From Coriobacteriaceae bacterium (GTDB lineage: Bacteria > Actinomycetota > Coriobacteriia > Coriobacteriales > Coriobacteriaceae), in the NCBI GenBank assembly GCA_025993015.1, contig DAJPFV010000001.1:930001-994000 (forward strand): 64,000 nt of DNA, given 5' to 3'. Position 1 is the stretch's first letter; each line of letters opens with the position of its first letter. This document shows positions 41,453-50,074 of the stretch, in pieces. Under the pieces are notes generated by a model that was not told the origin of the DNA, did not search any database, and was given only the letters and a program-made list of their open reading frames with translations. The translations under genes were made by a program, and so were the position numbers.

Positions 41453-42394
41453 TTACTCTGCGGGCAGGAATTCGGCAACGGTCTTGGCGATTCCGACACC
41501 CGTCAGGCCGTAGTGTGCAAAGACCTCGGGGCTCGTGCCGGTGATGACCGGCGCGTCGGGCAGGGAGAGGCACTTGACCGGGCGCGGGCAATGCTCACCC
41601 ACCACCTGCGCGACCATAGAGCCCAGACCGCCGAAGGGGCTGTGCTCCTCGACGGTCACGACGGCGCGCGTGGCACCGGCGGCCTCAATCACGGCCTCGG
41701 CGTCGAGCGGCTTGACGCAGTACATGTCGAGTACCGTTGCCGAGATGCCCTGCTCGGCCAGCAGGTCGGCAGCGTCCACGGCATGGCGGACCATCTCGCC
41801 GGTAGCGACGAGCGTCACATCGGTGCCGCGGCGTACCCAGGTGGCGCGATCCATCTGGAACGGGCACTCGTCCTCGGTGTACACGTCCTCGACCGGGTTG
41901 CGGCCCACGCGGATGTAGGCCGGTTTGTTATCGGCGACCAGGGCCCGCACGAGCTCGGCGGTCTGGAAGCGGTCGCTCGGCAGATACACGCGCATGTTGG
42001 GAATCGCGCTCATGGCGGCGATATCCTGCGCGGAGTGATGGCTCATGCCCAAGGCGCCGTAGGACACGCCGCCCGAAATGCCGATGAGCTTGACGTTGGT
42101 GTTGGAGTACGAGACGTCGACCTTGCACTGCTCATACGAGCGCGTGGTCACAAAGGACGCCGGCGAGGCGGCCCAGGCCTTCTTGCCGCACGAAGCCATG
42201 CCGGCGGCGATGCTCACCAGGTCCTGCTCGGCAATGCCGACCTCGACGGACTGCTGGGGATACTGATCAAAGAACGGCGTGAGCGATGCGGAGCCGCGGG
42301 AGTCGGAGCACAGGACGACGATATCCTTATCGGTCTTCGCGGCCTCGAGCAGCGTGTCGCAGATAACCTTGCGATTGGCAATCTTGTTAGCCAT
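41453..42394 (-). CDS. Transketolase, C-terminal subunit
   Basis: The 313-residue subunit holds the pyrimidine-binding and C-terminal domains of a two-gene transketolase: IVVLCSDSRGS, the cofactor-site glutamate in VEVGIAEQDLVSIAAG, and VVTVEEHSPFGGLGS. It moves a two-carbon ketol unit between sugar phosphates, using thiamine diphosphate with the partner subunit. It overlaps the N-subunit gene by eight bases and has AAGGAGG before the ATG, so the pair is made together. Such split enzymes often serve one pathway; the apulose-4-phosphate transketolase is of this type. Which substrate applies here is inferred. Confidence 0.92.
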   Translation of the reverse strand: MANKIANRKVICDTLLEAAKTDKDIVVLCSDSRGSASLTPFFDQYPQQSVEVGIAEQDLVSIAAGMASCGKKAWAASPASFVTTRSYEQCKVDVSYSNTNVKLIGISGGVSYGALGMSHHSAQDIAAMSAIPNMRVYLPSDRFQTAELVRALVADNKPAYIRVGRNPVEDVYTEDECPFQMDRATWVRRGTDVTLVATGEMVRHAVDAADLLAEQGISATVLDMYCVKPLDAEAVIEAAGATRAVVTVEEHSPFGGLGSMVAQVVGEHCPRPVKCLSLPDAPVITGTSPEVFAHYGLTGVGIAKTVAEFLPAE

Positions 42395-43223
42395 TGATGG
42401 CCTCCTTATGGGCAGCGAAATCGGCGATGATCTGGGCATATTCCTCATCATTGGGCAGGTGATGATGCCAGGCGGCCTTGTCCTCCATAACAGGCGAGCC
42501 ATAGCCCTTCACCGTGTTGAGGATGATGACCGTGGGCTTGCCGCAGGTCTCGGCCGCAAGCGTCAGCGCGGCGTCGATGGCCCGGACGTCGTTGCCCGGA
42601 ATGGAGAGCACGTTCCATCCGAAGGCTGCCCAGCGCTCCTCCTGCGAGTCCTGCTTCATAACGTCCTCGGTGCTGCCGCTGATCTGCAGGCGGTTGCGGT
42701 CCACGAGCGCGCACAGGTTATCGAGCTGGTAGTTGCCGCCGCTCATGGCGCCCTCCCAGACCGAGCCCTCGGCAAGCTCGCCGTCGCCCATGATGGTGTA
42801 GACGCGATAGTCGCGGCCGTCCATCTTGCCGGCGAGCGCCATGCCCACGGCCACGGGCAGGCCGTGACCCAGCGAGCCCGAGTTCATCTCGATGCCCTTG
42901 AGCTTGTTGTTGGGGTGGCCGATGTAGGGGCTGCCGAACTTGGAGAAGCGGGCCTTGACGTCGTCGAGGTCAAGATAGCCCTCGTGGCAAAGCACCGCGT
43001 AGTAAGCCTCCATGGCGTGGCCCTTGGAGAGCACGAAGCGGTCGCGATTGGGATCGTCGACGGTCTCGGGCGAAATGTTGAGGTGGTTGGCGTAGAGGGT
43101 CATGAGGGCGTCGATCACCGACATGTCGCCGCCGATGTGGCCGCCGGCGCCAGCCATGATGATATCGACGCAATCACGGCGAAGGTCCCAGCGCAGGGAC
43201 TCAAGCTCTTCGATAGTTGCCAT
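42387..43223 (-). CDS. Transketolase, N-terminal subunit
   Basis: The 278-residue subunit carries the diphosphate-binding domain. It shows HIGGDMSVIDALMTLYANHL, LSKGHAMEAYYAVL, GSLGHGLPVAVGMALAGK and the thiamine motif GDGELAEGSVWEGAMSGGNY ending in N after a further stretch. GAGGAG precedes the ATG, which is two bases after the isomerase stop. The set isomerase-TktN-TktC-kinase reads as one transcript under the LacI-type regulator upstream. Confidence 0.93.
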   Translation of the reverse strand: MATIEELESLRWDLRRDCVDIIMAGAGGHIGGDMSVIDALMTLYANHLNISPETVDDPNRDRFVLSKGHAMEAYYAVLCHEGYLDLDDVKARFSKFGSPYIGHPNNKLKGIEMNSGSLGHGLPVAVGMALAGKMDGRDYRVYTIMGDGELAEGSVWEGAMSGGNYQLDNLCALVDRNRLQISGSTEDVMKQDSQEERWAAFGWNVLSIPGNDVRAIDAALTLAAETCGKPTVIILNTVKGYGSPVMEDKAAWHHHLPNDEEYAQIIADFAAHKEAING

Positions 43224-43225
43224 TT

Positions 43226-44626
43226 CTACTCTCCTCGCAGGTAGGCTTTGACGTCTTCTTCAATGGGGTCGTACAGGTCGGGAGCGATGCCGATATACTT
43301 GCACGCCTCGTAGAGCACCGGCACCACGTTGGCGTGGATGGCCACGCAGTGGTGGATGTAGGGACCCTCGACGATCTTGGCCTCGAGGCGCTTGAGGTTG
43401 TCGACCTCGACCCACAGGTAGGTGCCCATGCCGGCCGGGCCGTCGATGCCGCGGGCGTTGCCCAGTAGCAGCGAGTACTCGCCGTTGTCACCGTCAAAGC
43501 GGGCAAGGGTGAGGTCGCCGTGCTTGGCCTCGGCCGTCAGCGCGCCGGGGTGATCGAAAGCCAGCGGGTAGGTGAGCTTGGGCTTGACGGCCGCGCAGCT
43601 GCAGGGCCAGGGGCCGCAATGCTGCAGCAGCTCGCCGTTCTCGTTATCGGGATGGCGCACGGTCCAGTCGGCGAACATGCCGCGGTGACGGCCCAGGTCG
43701 GCGGCCTCGACCATCAGCGCGGTGATGGCGCCGTGGATATCGGTCTCGCATACGATAGGAATGCCCATCTCGTTGAGGATGGCGTTGGCGGCGCAGGGCA
43801 TAATGCCCAGCTCGTCCTGCAGAGCGTTCCAGCACTGAATGGCACCGGCGTTGCAGCCATACTTCTCGACCAAGCGCTTCATGGCGATGGCAAGACCGGC
43901 GACCGCAGGGACCTTGTCCTCGGGGATGCAGATCTCAAAGCTGTCGTTGATGTGGGCAAGCATGGCGGCCATGGCCTGCTCGTCGGCCTGGGCGTCGCGC
44001 ACAGCCTGGACAAGTTCGGTCATGGGGATAGGCGAAAGCTGGATGTTGAACTTCTCGAGCAGCTCGCCCTCGTTGCACATGGTCGACCAGAAGTCGAATG
44101 GACGGGTGGCCATCTGCAGGATGCGGGTGTGCTTGAAGGTCTTGACCACGTTGCAAACGGCCAAAAAGTCCCAAACGCCGCGCTCGAACTCGGGGTCGGT
44201 CAGGCGGCAGTTGGTCATGTAGGTGAAGGGAACCTGGAAGCGGCGCAGGACCTTGCCGGTGGCGAACAGACCGCACTGGCTATCGCGCAGGCGGGTGCCA
44301 TCGGGCTCGGGGCGCTCGTCGCGCGGGCCCCACAGCAGCACGGGCAGGCCGAGCTCGCGGGCAAGGCGAGCGCAAACGTACTCGGTGCCAAAGTTGGCGT
44401 GGCACAGCATAATGCCATCGACGCCCTCGGCGCGGAATTTCTTGACGATAGGCTCAATGTGGCTGTCGTCGAACAGCAGGCCCTCGTCATTGATGTCGTC
44501 GATATCCACGATGTCGACGCCGATCTCGCGCAGGCGATCAGCCGTCAGGCCGCGATACTTGATTGCGTCCGGCGCGCTAAAGATGCTGCGGCGCGTGGGC
44601 ACAAAGCCGAGCTTGATCTTGTCCAT
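43226..44626 (-). CDS. L-fucose/L-arabinose isomerase family protein
   Basis: The 466-residue protein has the fold of L-fucose and L-arabinose isomerases: DGIMLCHANFGTEYVCARLA in the first domain, GAIQCWNALQDELGIMPC and CETDIHGAITALM around the metal site, and a C-terminal beta domain with HCVAIHANVVPVLYE. It should convert an aldose to its ketose with a divalent metal. GGGGAGG precedes the ATG. It leads the operon with transketolase and kinase. Candidate substrates are a pentose, a deoxysugar or D-apiose; the sequence does not decide. Confidence 0.85.
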   Translation of the reverse strand: MDKIKLGFVPTRRSIFSAPDAIKYRGLTADRLREIGVDIVDIDDINDEGLLFDDSHIEPIVKKFRAEGVDGIMLCHANFGTEYVCARLARELGLPVLLWGPRDERPEPDGTRLRDSQCGLFATGKVLRRFQVPFTYMTNCRLTDPEFERGVWDFLAVCNVVKTFKHTRILQMATRPFDFWSTMCNEGELLEKFNIQLSPIPMTELVQAVRDAQADEQAMAAMLAHINDSFEICIPEDKVPAVAGLAIAMKRLVEKYGCNAGAIQCWNALQDELGIMPCAANAILNEMGIPIVCETDIHGAITALMVEAADLGRHRGMFADWTVRHPDNENGELLQHCGPWPCSCAAVKPKLTYPLAFDHPGALTAEAKHGDLTLARFDGDNGEYSLLLGNARGIDGPAGMGTYLWVEVDNLKRLEAKIVEGPYIHHCVAIHANVVPVLYEACKYIGIAPDLYDPIEEDVKAYLRGE

Positions 44627-44652
44627 GTACGTCCTCCCCTAATCACATGTTC

Positions 44653-44689
44653 AGTAAACAGACGCATGTTTCGTTTTGTTCTGTTTACT
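44653..44689. promoter_or_regulatory. Operator-like inverted repeat before the isomerase operon
   Basis: AGTAAACAG (44653-44661) and CTGTTTACT (44681-44689) form an inverted repeat, and three more TAAAC motifs follow to 44770. The region is AT-rich. The pattern matches the sites at 21401-21735 and 45978-46013. Confidence 0.55.
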
Positions 44690-44792
44690 AAATGTTTTAC
44701 TCTTTTGTTTAATAGTCTAGCGCGAAAGTCCCGTAAACGGTAGAGAAATCAGCCTAAACGGTATGTAAACAAACTGAACATACAAGGGAAAC

Positions 44793-44821
44793 AAAAAGAG
44801 GGCCCCGAAGGACCCTCTCTT
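44793..44821 (-). terminator. Terminator after the LacI gene
   Basis: On the minus strand AGAGAGGGTCC / GGGCCCTCTT around TTCG is followed by TTTTTG. It keeps LacI-gene transcription apart from the isomerase operon. Confidence 0.85.
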
Positions 44822-44884
44822 AGTAGCGTTAGATATGGCTGCCTTAGCGAGCTTTGCCGCCCTGCGCCCCGGCGTTTTCTTCGC

Positions 44885-45895
44885 CTAGATCTCGCACACG
44901 CTCTGGCGCTCGACAAAGTAGGTCGACACGGCCGTCTTGCAGGTATAGCTCTTGGGGTTGCGGATGTTGCCCACCAGGCGACGCACCGCGATCTCGCCCA
45001 CCTCGTGCTTGGGAACATGCACCGTGGTGAGCGGCGGGTTGGAGAAGGCGCCCAAAGACAGGTCGTCAAAGCCGATGATCGAGACATCCTCGGGCACGCG
45101 AATACCGTGCTCGTTGAACGCGCGCATGGCGCCCACGGCGAGCACGTCGTTCTCGGCAAAGAAAGCCGTCGGCAGATCGTCGCGCGAGACGTTGTCGAGC
45201 CACACGCCCATGTCGCGATAGGCACCCTCGAGCGTGGTGCCCAACGTGACACGCCATGCCGGATTGGCCTCGAGGCCCGCGTCCTCAAGCGCTTGGCGAT
45301 AGCCGCGCTCGCGGTCCTTAAAGTTGCGGATCCGAAGGTCGCCCGCCAGATAGCCGATTTGCCTGTGGCCTTTCTCGATAAGGTAATCCACGGCACGCAG
45401 CACCGAATCGGTGTTGGCGATGACTACGGCATCGAAGTACTGGCGATCGCTCCAGCCGTCGAGCACAATCAGGTGGGCGGCAGCGTCGGCGAACAGGGCG
45501 TAGTCCTCCTCGCCCAGCTCGGTACCCATCAGCACGATGGCGGCCGACGGGTCGGCGATCAGGCCCTCGACCTGCGGGCGCACGGCGTCCAGGTCGCTAA
45601 AGTCGAGCGAGACAAAGCTCGTGCTCATGCCGTGGCGACGCGCCTGGCGCTCCACGCCCTCGATGACCGCGGGATGGAAGGTGCTCTCGTCCAGGATGGC
45701 GCCCGTCTTGCGCGCAAGCACAAACTGGATGCTCTCGAGCTGCGTCGACTGCTGATAGCCAAGCGACTGCGCGCACTCCAGGATGACCTTGGCGGTCTCC
45801 TCGCTCACGCTGCGCTTGCGGTTGAGCGCGTTGGACACGGTTGCGGGCGAAAAGCCGGTAATGCGGCTGATCTCGCGGACGCTTGCTTTAGCCAT
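44885..45895 (-). CDS. LacI family transcriptional regulator
   Basis: The 336-residue repressor has the LacI HTH (SVREISRITGFSPATVSNAL, NRKRSVSEETAKVI) and a periplasmic-binding-protein-like sugar domain (residues about 62-330; VVIANTDSVLRAVDYLIEKG, VSIIGFDDLSLGAFSNPPLT). AGGGGGAACG precedes the ATG. It lies upstream of the isomerase operon in the same direction but with its own terminator. AAAC/GTTT sites occur before its own gene, before the isomerase gene and between the EIIBC and esterase genes, so it may control all three. The inducer is unknown. Confidence 0.92.
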   Translation of the reverse strand: MAKASVREISRITGFSPATVSNALNRKRSVSEETAKVILECAQSLGYQQSTQLESIQFVLARKTGAILDESTFHPAVIEGVERQARRHGMSTSFVSLDFSDLDAVRPQVEGLIADPSAAIVLMGTELGEEDYALFADAAAHLIVLDGWSDRQYFDAVVIANTDSVLRAVDYLIEKGHRQIGYLAGDLRIRNFKDRERGYRQALEDAGLEANPAWRVTLGTTLEGAYRDMGVWLDNVSRDDLPTAFFAENDVLAVGAMRAFNEHGIRVPEDVSIIGFDDLSLGAFSNPPLTTVHVPKHEVGEIAVRRLVGNIRNPKSYTCKTAVSTYFVERQSVCEI

Positions 45896-45977
45896 CGTTC
45901 CCCCTAGCATCGGTCGCGGCCGAGCATCGTGGCTTGACCGCCCCGTGGCTCGGCAACTAAACGACCGCAAATTCAAT

Positions 45978-46013
45978 CTAAACAGAATAGTAAATGTTTA
46001 ATAGCTAGTTTAG
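45978..46013. promoter_or_regulatory. Operator-like sites before the LacI gene
   Basis: CTAAAC ... GTAAATGTTTA ... CTAGTTTAG make overlapping inverted repeats in an AT-rich stretch about 80-120 bp before the start, fitting autoregulation. Confidence 0.5.
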
Positions 46014-46077
46014 CCTGTTGTCAAGCGAAGTGGCACGACTATTCCCCCAACGGGCGCATTTGTCCATCTTAACGTTA

Positions 46078-47496
46078 TTACGCAAGGTCTTCGCCATTGC
46101 TTGCTATTACGCGTCGGTACCATTCGAAGCTTTTCTTTTTACGTCTCTCAAACGAGCCCGCACCGCTATCGTCTCGATCGACATAGATAAACCCGTAGCG
46201 CTTACGCATCTGTCCTGTGGCGACCGAAACCAAATCGATCGGGCCCCAACAGGTATATCCCATGAGTTCCACCCCGTCGAGCTCGACGGTCTCCCTCATC
46301 GCCTCGATGTGGGCCCGCAGGTATTCAACTCGATAGTCGTCTTCTATTTCACCCGAATCTTCCGGCACATCAGGAGCACCCAAACCGTTTTCGACGATGA
46401 ACAGCGGCTTTTGATAGCGATCCCAGATTTCATTCATGGTGACGCGCAGCCCTTTGGGGTCGATAAACCTCCCCCAAGGCTCCTGTTTTAGATACGGATT
46501 AGGCGCCGAGCGAAGAAGGTTCGAATCGAACTGACCTTCCGCATGCGCTTTTGCGACGCGCGTCGAGTAATAAGAAAACGAGACGAAATCGACCAGGTTT
46601 GCAGCCAGTACTTCGCGGTCATCATCCCGATAGGGCACCTCAAAACCATGGCGGGCGTATTCCTTGAGAACATAGCTCGGGTACGCACCGCGCACCTGGA
46701 CGTCGGTAAACATGTAATGGCTGCGATTCTCAGCCTGCGCAGCCAGCACATCGTCCGGATCACATGTAGCCGGATAGAAGACACCTGCGTTGAGCATGCA
46801 ACCGATCTTCGCCCCAGGGCACAGTTCATGACACGCCCCGACCGCACGGGCGCTCGCAACCAATACATGGTGCACGGCCGTGTGAACCGTTGCATAGCGA
46901 TTCTCCCCTTGCTCGAAGATGATCCCCGCCGCCATAAAGCACGCCTGCGTCATGATGTTGATCTCGTTAAAGGTCAGCCAATAATTGACCAATCCCCGAT
47001 AGCGCTCGAACACGGTACGCGAATATCGCTCGAACAGGTCGACCAGCCTGCGATCGCGCCATCCGCCATACGCATCGACGAGATGCATGGGGACATCATA
47101 GTGGTTGAGCGTCACCAAAGGCTCAATGTCATGCGCGCGACACGTCCTAAAAACATCCTCGTAAAAGGCAAGGCCTTCTTCATTGGGCTCGGCTTCGTCT
47201 CCTTTGGGAAAAATGCGGCTCCAGGCGATTGATAAGCGCAGGCATTTAAAACCCATCTGGGCAAACAGTTCAATATCCTGCTTGTACCTATGGTAAAAAT
47301 CAATGCCCTTGCGAGCGGGATAGAAGCTGTCGGGTGCCAACGCACGCGGATCAAGGTCTCCCCGCATGACGTCCATGCGTTGATCGCCAAACGGCAGCAT
47401 GTCGGAATTGGCTAAACCGCGACCGCCTTCGTTCCATCCTCCCTCGCACTGGTTTGCAGCCAGAGCCCCGCCCCATAAAAAATCTTCTCTAAACAT
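46078..47496 (-). CDS. 6-phospho-beta-glucosidase, GH1 (copy 3)
   Basis: The 472-residue enzyme is the third GH1 phospho-glucosidase, with acid/base E178 (TFNEI), nucleophile E369 (IVENG) and phosphate motif VATGQMRKRYGFIYVD, where the usual SAGTGEM is slightly altered. It ends the licT-EIIBC-GH1 operon and so should hydrolyse the sugar that permease brings in. An AAAGGA site lies about ten bases before the ATG. Codon use is less GC-biased than in the two other copies. Confidence 0.93.
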   Translation of the reverse strand: MFREDFLWGGALAANQCEGGWNEGGRGLANSDMLPFGDQRMDVMRGDLDPRALAPDSFYPARKGIDFYHRYKQDIELFAQMGFKCLRLSIAWSRIFPKGDEAEPNEEGLAFYEDVFRTCRAHDIEPLVTLNHYDVPMHLVDAYGGWRDRRLVDLFERYSRTVFERYRGLVNYWLTFNEINIMTQACFMAAGIIFEQGENRYATVHTAVHHVLVASARAVGACHELCPGAKIGCMLNAGVFYPATCDPDDVLAAQAENRSHYMFTDVQVRGAYPSYVLKEYARHGFEVPYRDDDREVLAANLVDFVSFSYYSTRVAKAHAEGQFDSNLLRSAPNPYLKQEPWGRFIDPKGLRVTMNEIWDRYQKPLFIVENGLGAPDVPEDSGEIEDDYRVEYLRAHIEAMRETVELDGVELMGYTCWGPIDLVSVATGQMRKRYGFIYVDRDDSGAGSFERRKKKSFEWYRRVIASNGEDLA

Positions 47497-47579
47497 TATG
47501 GTGTCGTCCTTTCTATCAAATTCCCGGCCCACACTGTCGAACGCAACGGACTCGGCAAGTGCCGCGCAACAGCACAGTA

Positions 47580-47614
47580 CCGTTGCGCGGCCAAGGGGTC
47601 GGACCGCGCAACGG
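47580..47614. promoter_or_regulatory. Strong hairpin between EIIBC and GH1 genes
   Basis: CCGTTGCGCGG and CCGCGCAACGG form an 11-bp perfect stem around a 13-base loop, 28 bp past the EIIBC start of the gap. No T-run follows. It may protect or process the message, or lower GH1 expression. Confidence 0.6.
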
Positions 47615-47642
47615 CTGGGGAGCATATTTGTGTAGTAGCCTC

Positions 47643-49091
47643 TTATGCCTCGACGGATTCAACGGCCTCAGAATCGCCGTTCTTGGACTTCAACGGCATC
47701 TTCTCCTGTCCTTCAAATCCAAAAATCATCGCCAACGCAAACGTCACGGCACCGCCAGCAAGACACCCGATGGTGCCAGGGATGATATCCTGAGCAAACA
47801 TGAGCACGTTCATCCATGGGAAACCAACGCCAGTGAAGATATAGACGTTGGCATGAAGAAGGCTTACCAGCAGACCACCGACAGCACCACCAATCATGTT
47901 CCAGGCAAGAGCCTTCTTGTCGCGAAACAGGATGCCGTAGATGATGGGCTCACTCACGCGACCGAAGGCATAGGTGATGAACAAGTTCCAGCCCGTGGCT
48001 CGACTCTCCTTGTCCTTAGCGCGCAGGCCATAGGCGAGCGCGATGGCAAGCGTGGTGTAGGCTACAACCGCGGTGCCGGGGTATAAGATGGCGTCGTAAC
48101 CGTTCTGGAGCGCGGCGGGCAATATGGCGGTATAGATCGGCACGTGCATGCCGGTGGCGATGATCAGATTCCAGAATGCGCCGATAACCGCGGTCGCAGC
48201 GGGACCGGCAACAGAGGCGAGCCAAATGATGAAATCGGCCACAAGGCCCATGACAAATTGGACGGCAGGGCCGCAGAGGCACAGCGCGACCGGCAACATC
48301 ACGAGCACCGTACCCACGGGTACGATCAGAATGCGCAACATATCAGGCGAGATCTTCTTAAAGAAGCGCTCAACATAGGACTGGGCCCAGGTGATCAAGA
48401 TGACCGGAAGAACAGCCTGGGTGTAGTTGACGAGCTGCATGGGGATGCCGAAGACGCTGAAAGGCTTTCCGTCCTCAACAATAGCGAGCATGTCGGGATA
48501 AATCATCACAACAGCGATGAGCAGTGCCAGCACAGGACTCGTTTTGAACTTCTTAGCCGAGCTATAGGCGGCAAACACCGGGAAGTAGTAATACGCCGCA
48601 TCGCCCACCAGGGAAAGGATCCGATACAGGTCGCTCGTTTCGGACATAAAACCGGCGCCTTCGGGCCCAAACAGAATAACGAGCATCTTGAAGATACCGG
48701 CGACACAAAAGATCGGAAGGATCGGGGTGATAGCGCCGCTCACGGCATCGAGCAGCTGATTGAAGAGGTGCTTGGGCGCCAAGCGCTCCTTCCAGCTAAG
48801 CTGAGGGCCATCGAGTTCCTCGTCAATCGATACCGTGACCTCGAATCCGCCCTGCTTACAAACCTCGTCGTAGACCTTGTCGACCGTGGGCCCGACCACC
48901 AGCTGCACCTGCCCTCCGGCGTGCACGACGCTGATGATAGACGAGATGTCCTCAAGCTTCTCATCATTCGAGAGGCTTTCATCCTTGAGGTTGAAGCGCA
49001 GGCGCGTCATGCAATGCGTAACCGAAGCCACGTTTTCCGCCCCGCCCACAGTGGAGAGAATCTGCTCTGCCACCTTTTTGTAATTTGCCAT
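47643..49091 (-). CDS. PTS beta-glucoside EIIBC (permease 2)
   Basis: The 482-residue permease has an EIIB domain with C27 in VTHCMTRLRF and an EIIC domain of some ten helices from about residue 105 (GFPWMNVLMFAQDIIPGTIG near the end). The usual C-terminal EIIA of the bgl family is absent; the tail ends MPLKSKNGDSEAVESVEA. It therefore depends on another EIIA. Two ATG codons stand in a row; the second (49091) has the better distance to AAAGGAG. Expression should depend on LicT through the element at 49138-49170. Substrate: a beta-glucoside, from context. Confidence 0.93.
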   Translation of the reverse strand: MANYKKVAEQILSTVGGAENVASVTHCMTRLRFNLKDESLSNDEKLEDISSIISVVHAGGQVQLVVGPTVDKVYDEVCKQGGFEVTVSIDEELDGPQLSWKERLAPKHLFNQLLDAVSGAITPILPIFCVAGIFKMLVILFGPEGAGFMSETSDLYRILSLVGDAAYYYFPVFAAYSSAKKFKTSPVLALLIAVVMIYPDMLAIVEDGKPFSVFGIPMQLVNYTQAVLPVILITWAQSYVERFFKKISPDMLRILIVPVGTVLVMLPVALCLCGPAVQFVMGLVADFIIWLASVAGPAATAVIGAFWNLIIATGMHVPIYTAILPAALQNGYDAILYPGTAVVAYTTLAIALAYGLRAKDKESRATGWNLFITYAFGRVSEPIIYGILFRDKKALAWNMIGGAVGGLLVSLLHANVYIFTGVGFPWMNVLMFAQDIIPGTIGCLAGGAVTFALAMIFGFEGQEKMPLKSKNGDSEAVESVEA

Positions 49092-49099
49092 CATTGGCT

Positions 49100-49170
49100 C
49101 CTTTGCACAATCTTGGCTTACTGTTCGAATCGGCAAAGGTCATGCCCCGAATGGCTACGGGTTACAATCC
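49100..49170 (-). promoter_or_regulatory. RAT-like element overlapping an anti-Shine-Dalgarno hairpin
   Basis: On the minus strand a RAT-like sequence (49170-49138: GGATTGTAACCCG ... CGGGGCATGACC) contains the licT stop codon. Its last two bases begin CCTTTGC (49139-49133), which can pair with GCAAAGG (49106-49100) at the ribosome site of the EIIBC gene. LicT binding would thus oppose the hairpin that hides the ribosome site. There is no T-run. The mechanism is inferred. Confidence 0.5.
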
Positions 49171-50001
49171 TTTTTTGGAGATGATCCGGTTGAGATGGAT
49201 CATCAGATAGAGTTCCTCCTCCTCGGAGAGCGTGGCGTCCCACGTTTCACGACAATAGGAACCGATATGCTTCACGCACTCTGCCAACTGCGGAAACTCC
49301 TCACGAAAGTTCTTGTACATCTGCATGTTGGCGCTGTTCAGCGACTCGCCGGCTTGAATGCGCTTGAACAGGTACCGCAGATGCGTGGCGAAGCGGGTGA
49401 AATCAAAGGAATCGCGGTCGACAATAATGCGGAAATCGCTTTCGAGAATCTCGATAACGTCCTCGAGCATATCGTCGAACTGCTTTGCGGGCTCGGCCGT
49501 GGCTTTGACGGCTTCAACAACCCGTGCGTTCACGAGATTCATCGCAATACTGGCAATCTCATCCTTGGGAAGCCGCTCTCCGAGCTCCTTCTCGAGTCGC
49601 ATGACGATAAACTGGGCAGCCTTGTATTCCTTCGGATACGTCTCCCGCACTTCATAGGCAAGAGGCATCGCGATGCGGACCCCCTTTTGGGCTCGCGCAA
49701 CGGCAAACGACAGGTGATCAGCCATGAACAGCGTCGCATTGGTCGAGAGGTCGTAGGGCAGTTCGTTGGCAACGATGTCCATAACTTTCGCCGCAAACAT
49801 CACGATATCCGAGGGAAGATCCCTCATGACATCTTGTCCTTTAGGATCAATGTCGTAAAACGTATGCTCGATTTTAGAAAGAGGGAGCTCTCGAGGAAAA
49901 TCTCCGCCGAAACCGACGCCCCTGCCCATGGCGATGACATCTCGCCCCTGTCCGTCACGGCAAAGAACCGCGTTGTTGTTAAGCTTTTTAATTGCAAGCA
50001 T
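49162..50001 (-). CDS. licT: BglG/LicT-type transcription antiterminator
   Basis: The 279-residue protein has the RNA-binding CAT domain (residues 1-55: KKLNNNAVLCRDGQGRDVIA, MGRGVGFG) and two PRD domains with the phosphorylated histidines (ADHLSFAVAR, NLVNARVVEA, KHIGSYCRETW, LYLMIHLNRI). It binds RAT RNA and stops terminator formation when the inducing sugar is transported. AAGGAGG precedes the ATG. Its own leader has two RAT-like sites and a terminator, so it is self-controlled. It leads the operon with EIIBC and GH1. Confidence 0.95.
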   Translation of the reverse strand: MLAIKKLNNNAVLCRDGQGRDVIAMGRGVGFGGDFPRELPLSKIEHTFYDIDPKGQDVMRDLPSDIVMFAAKVMDIVANELPYDLSTNATLFMADHLSFAVARAQKGVRIAMPLAYEVRETYPKEYKAAQFIVMRLEKELGERLPKDEIASIAMNLVNARVVEAVKATAEPAKQFDDMLEDVIEILESDFRIIVDRDSFDFTRFATHLRYLFKRIQAGESLNSANMQMYKNFREEFPQLAECVKHIGSYCRETWDATLSEEEELYLMIHLNRIISKKGL

Positions 50002-50030
50002 GGTGAACCTCCTTTCAAGAACACTCACAG

Positions 50031-50074
50031 AAAAAGGCATGATAGCCAATAGCAGTGCTATTGCGGTCATGCCT
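50031..50074 (-). terminator. Leader terminator controlled by LicT
   Basis: AAGGCATGA and TCATGCCTT enclose an inner CAATAGC/GCTATTG stem, with TTTTT following. Its first arm is the second half of the RAT at 50065-50087. Confidence 0.88.
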
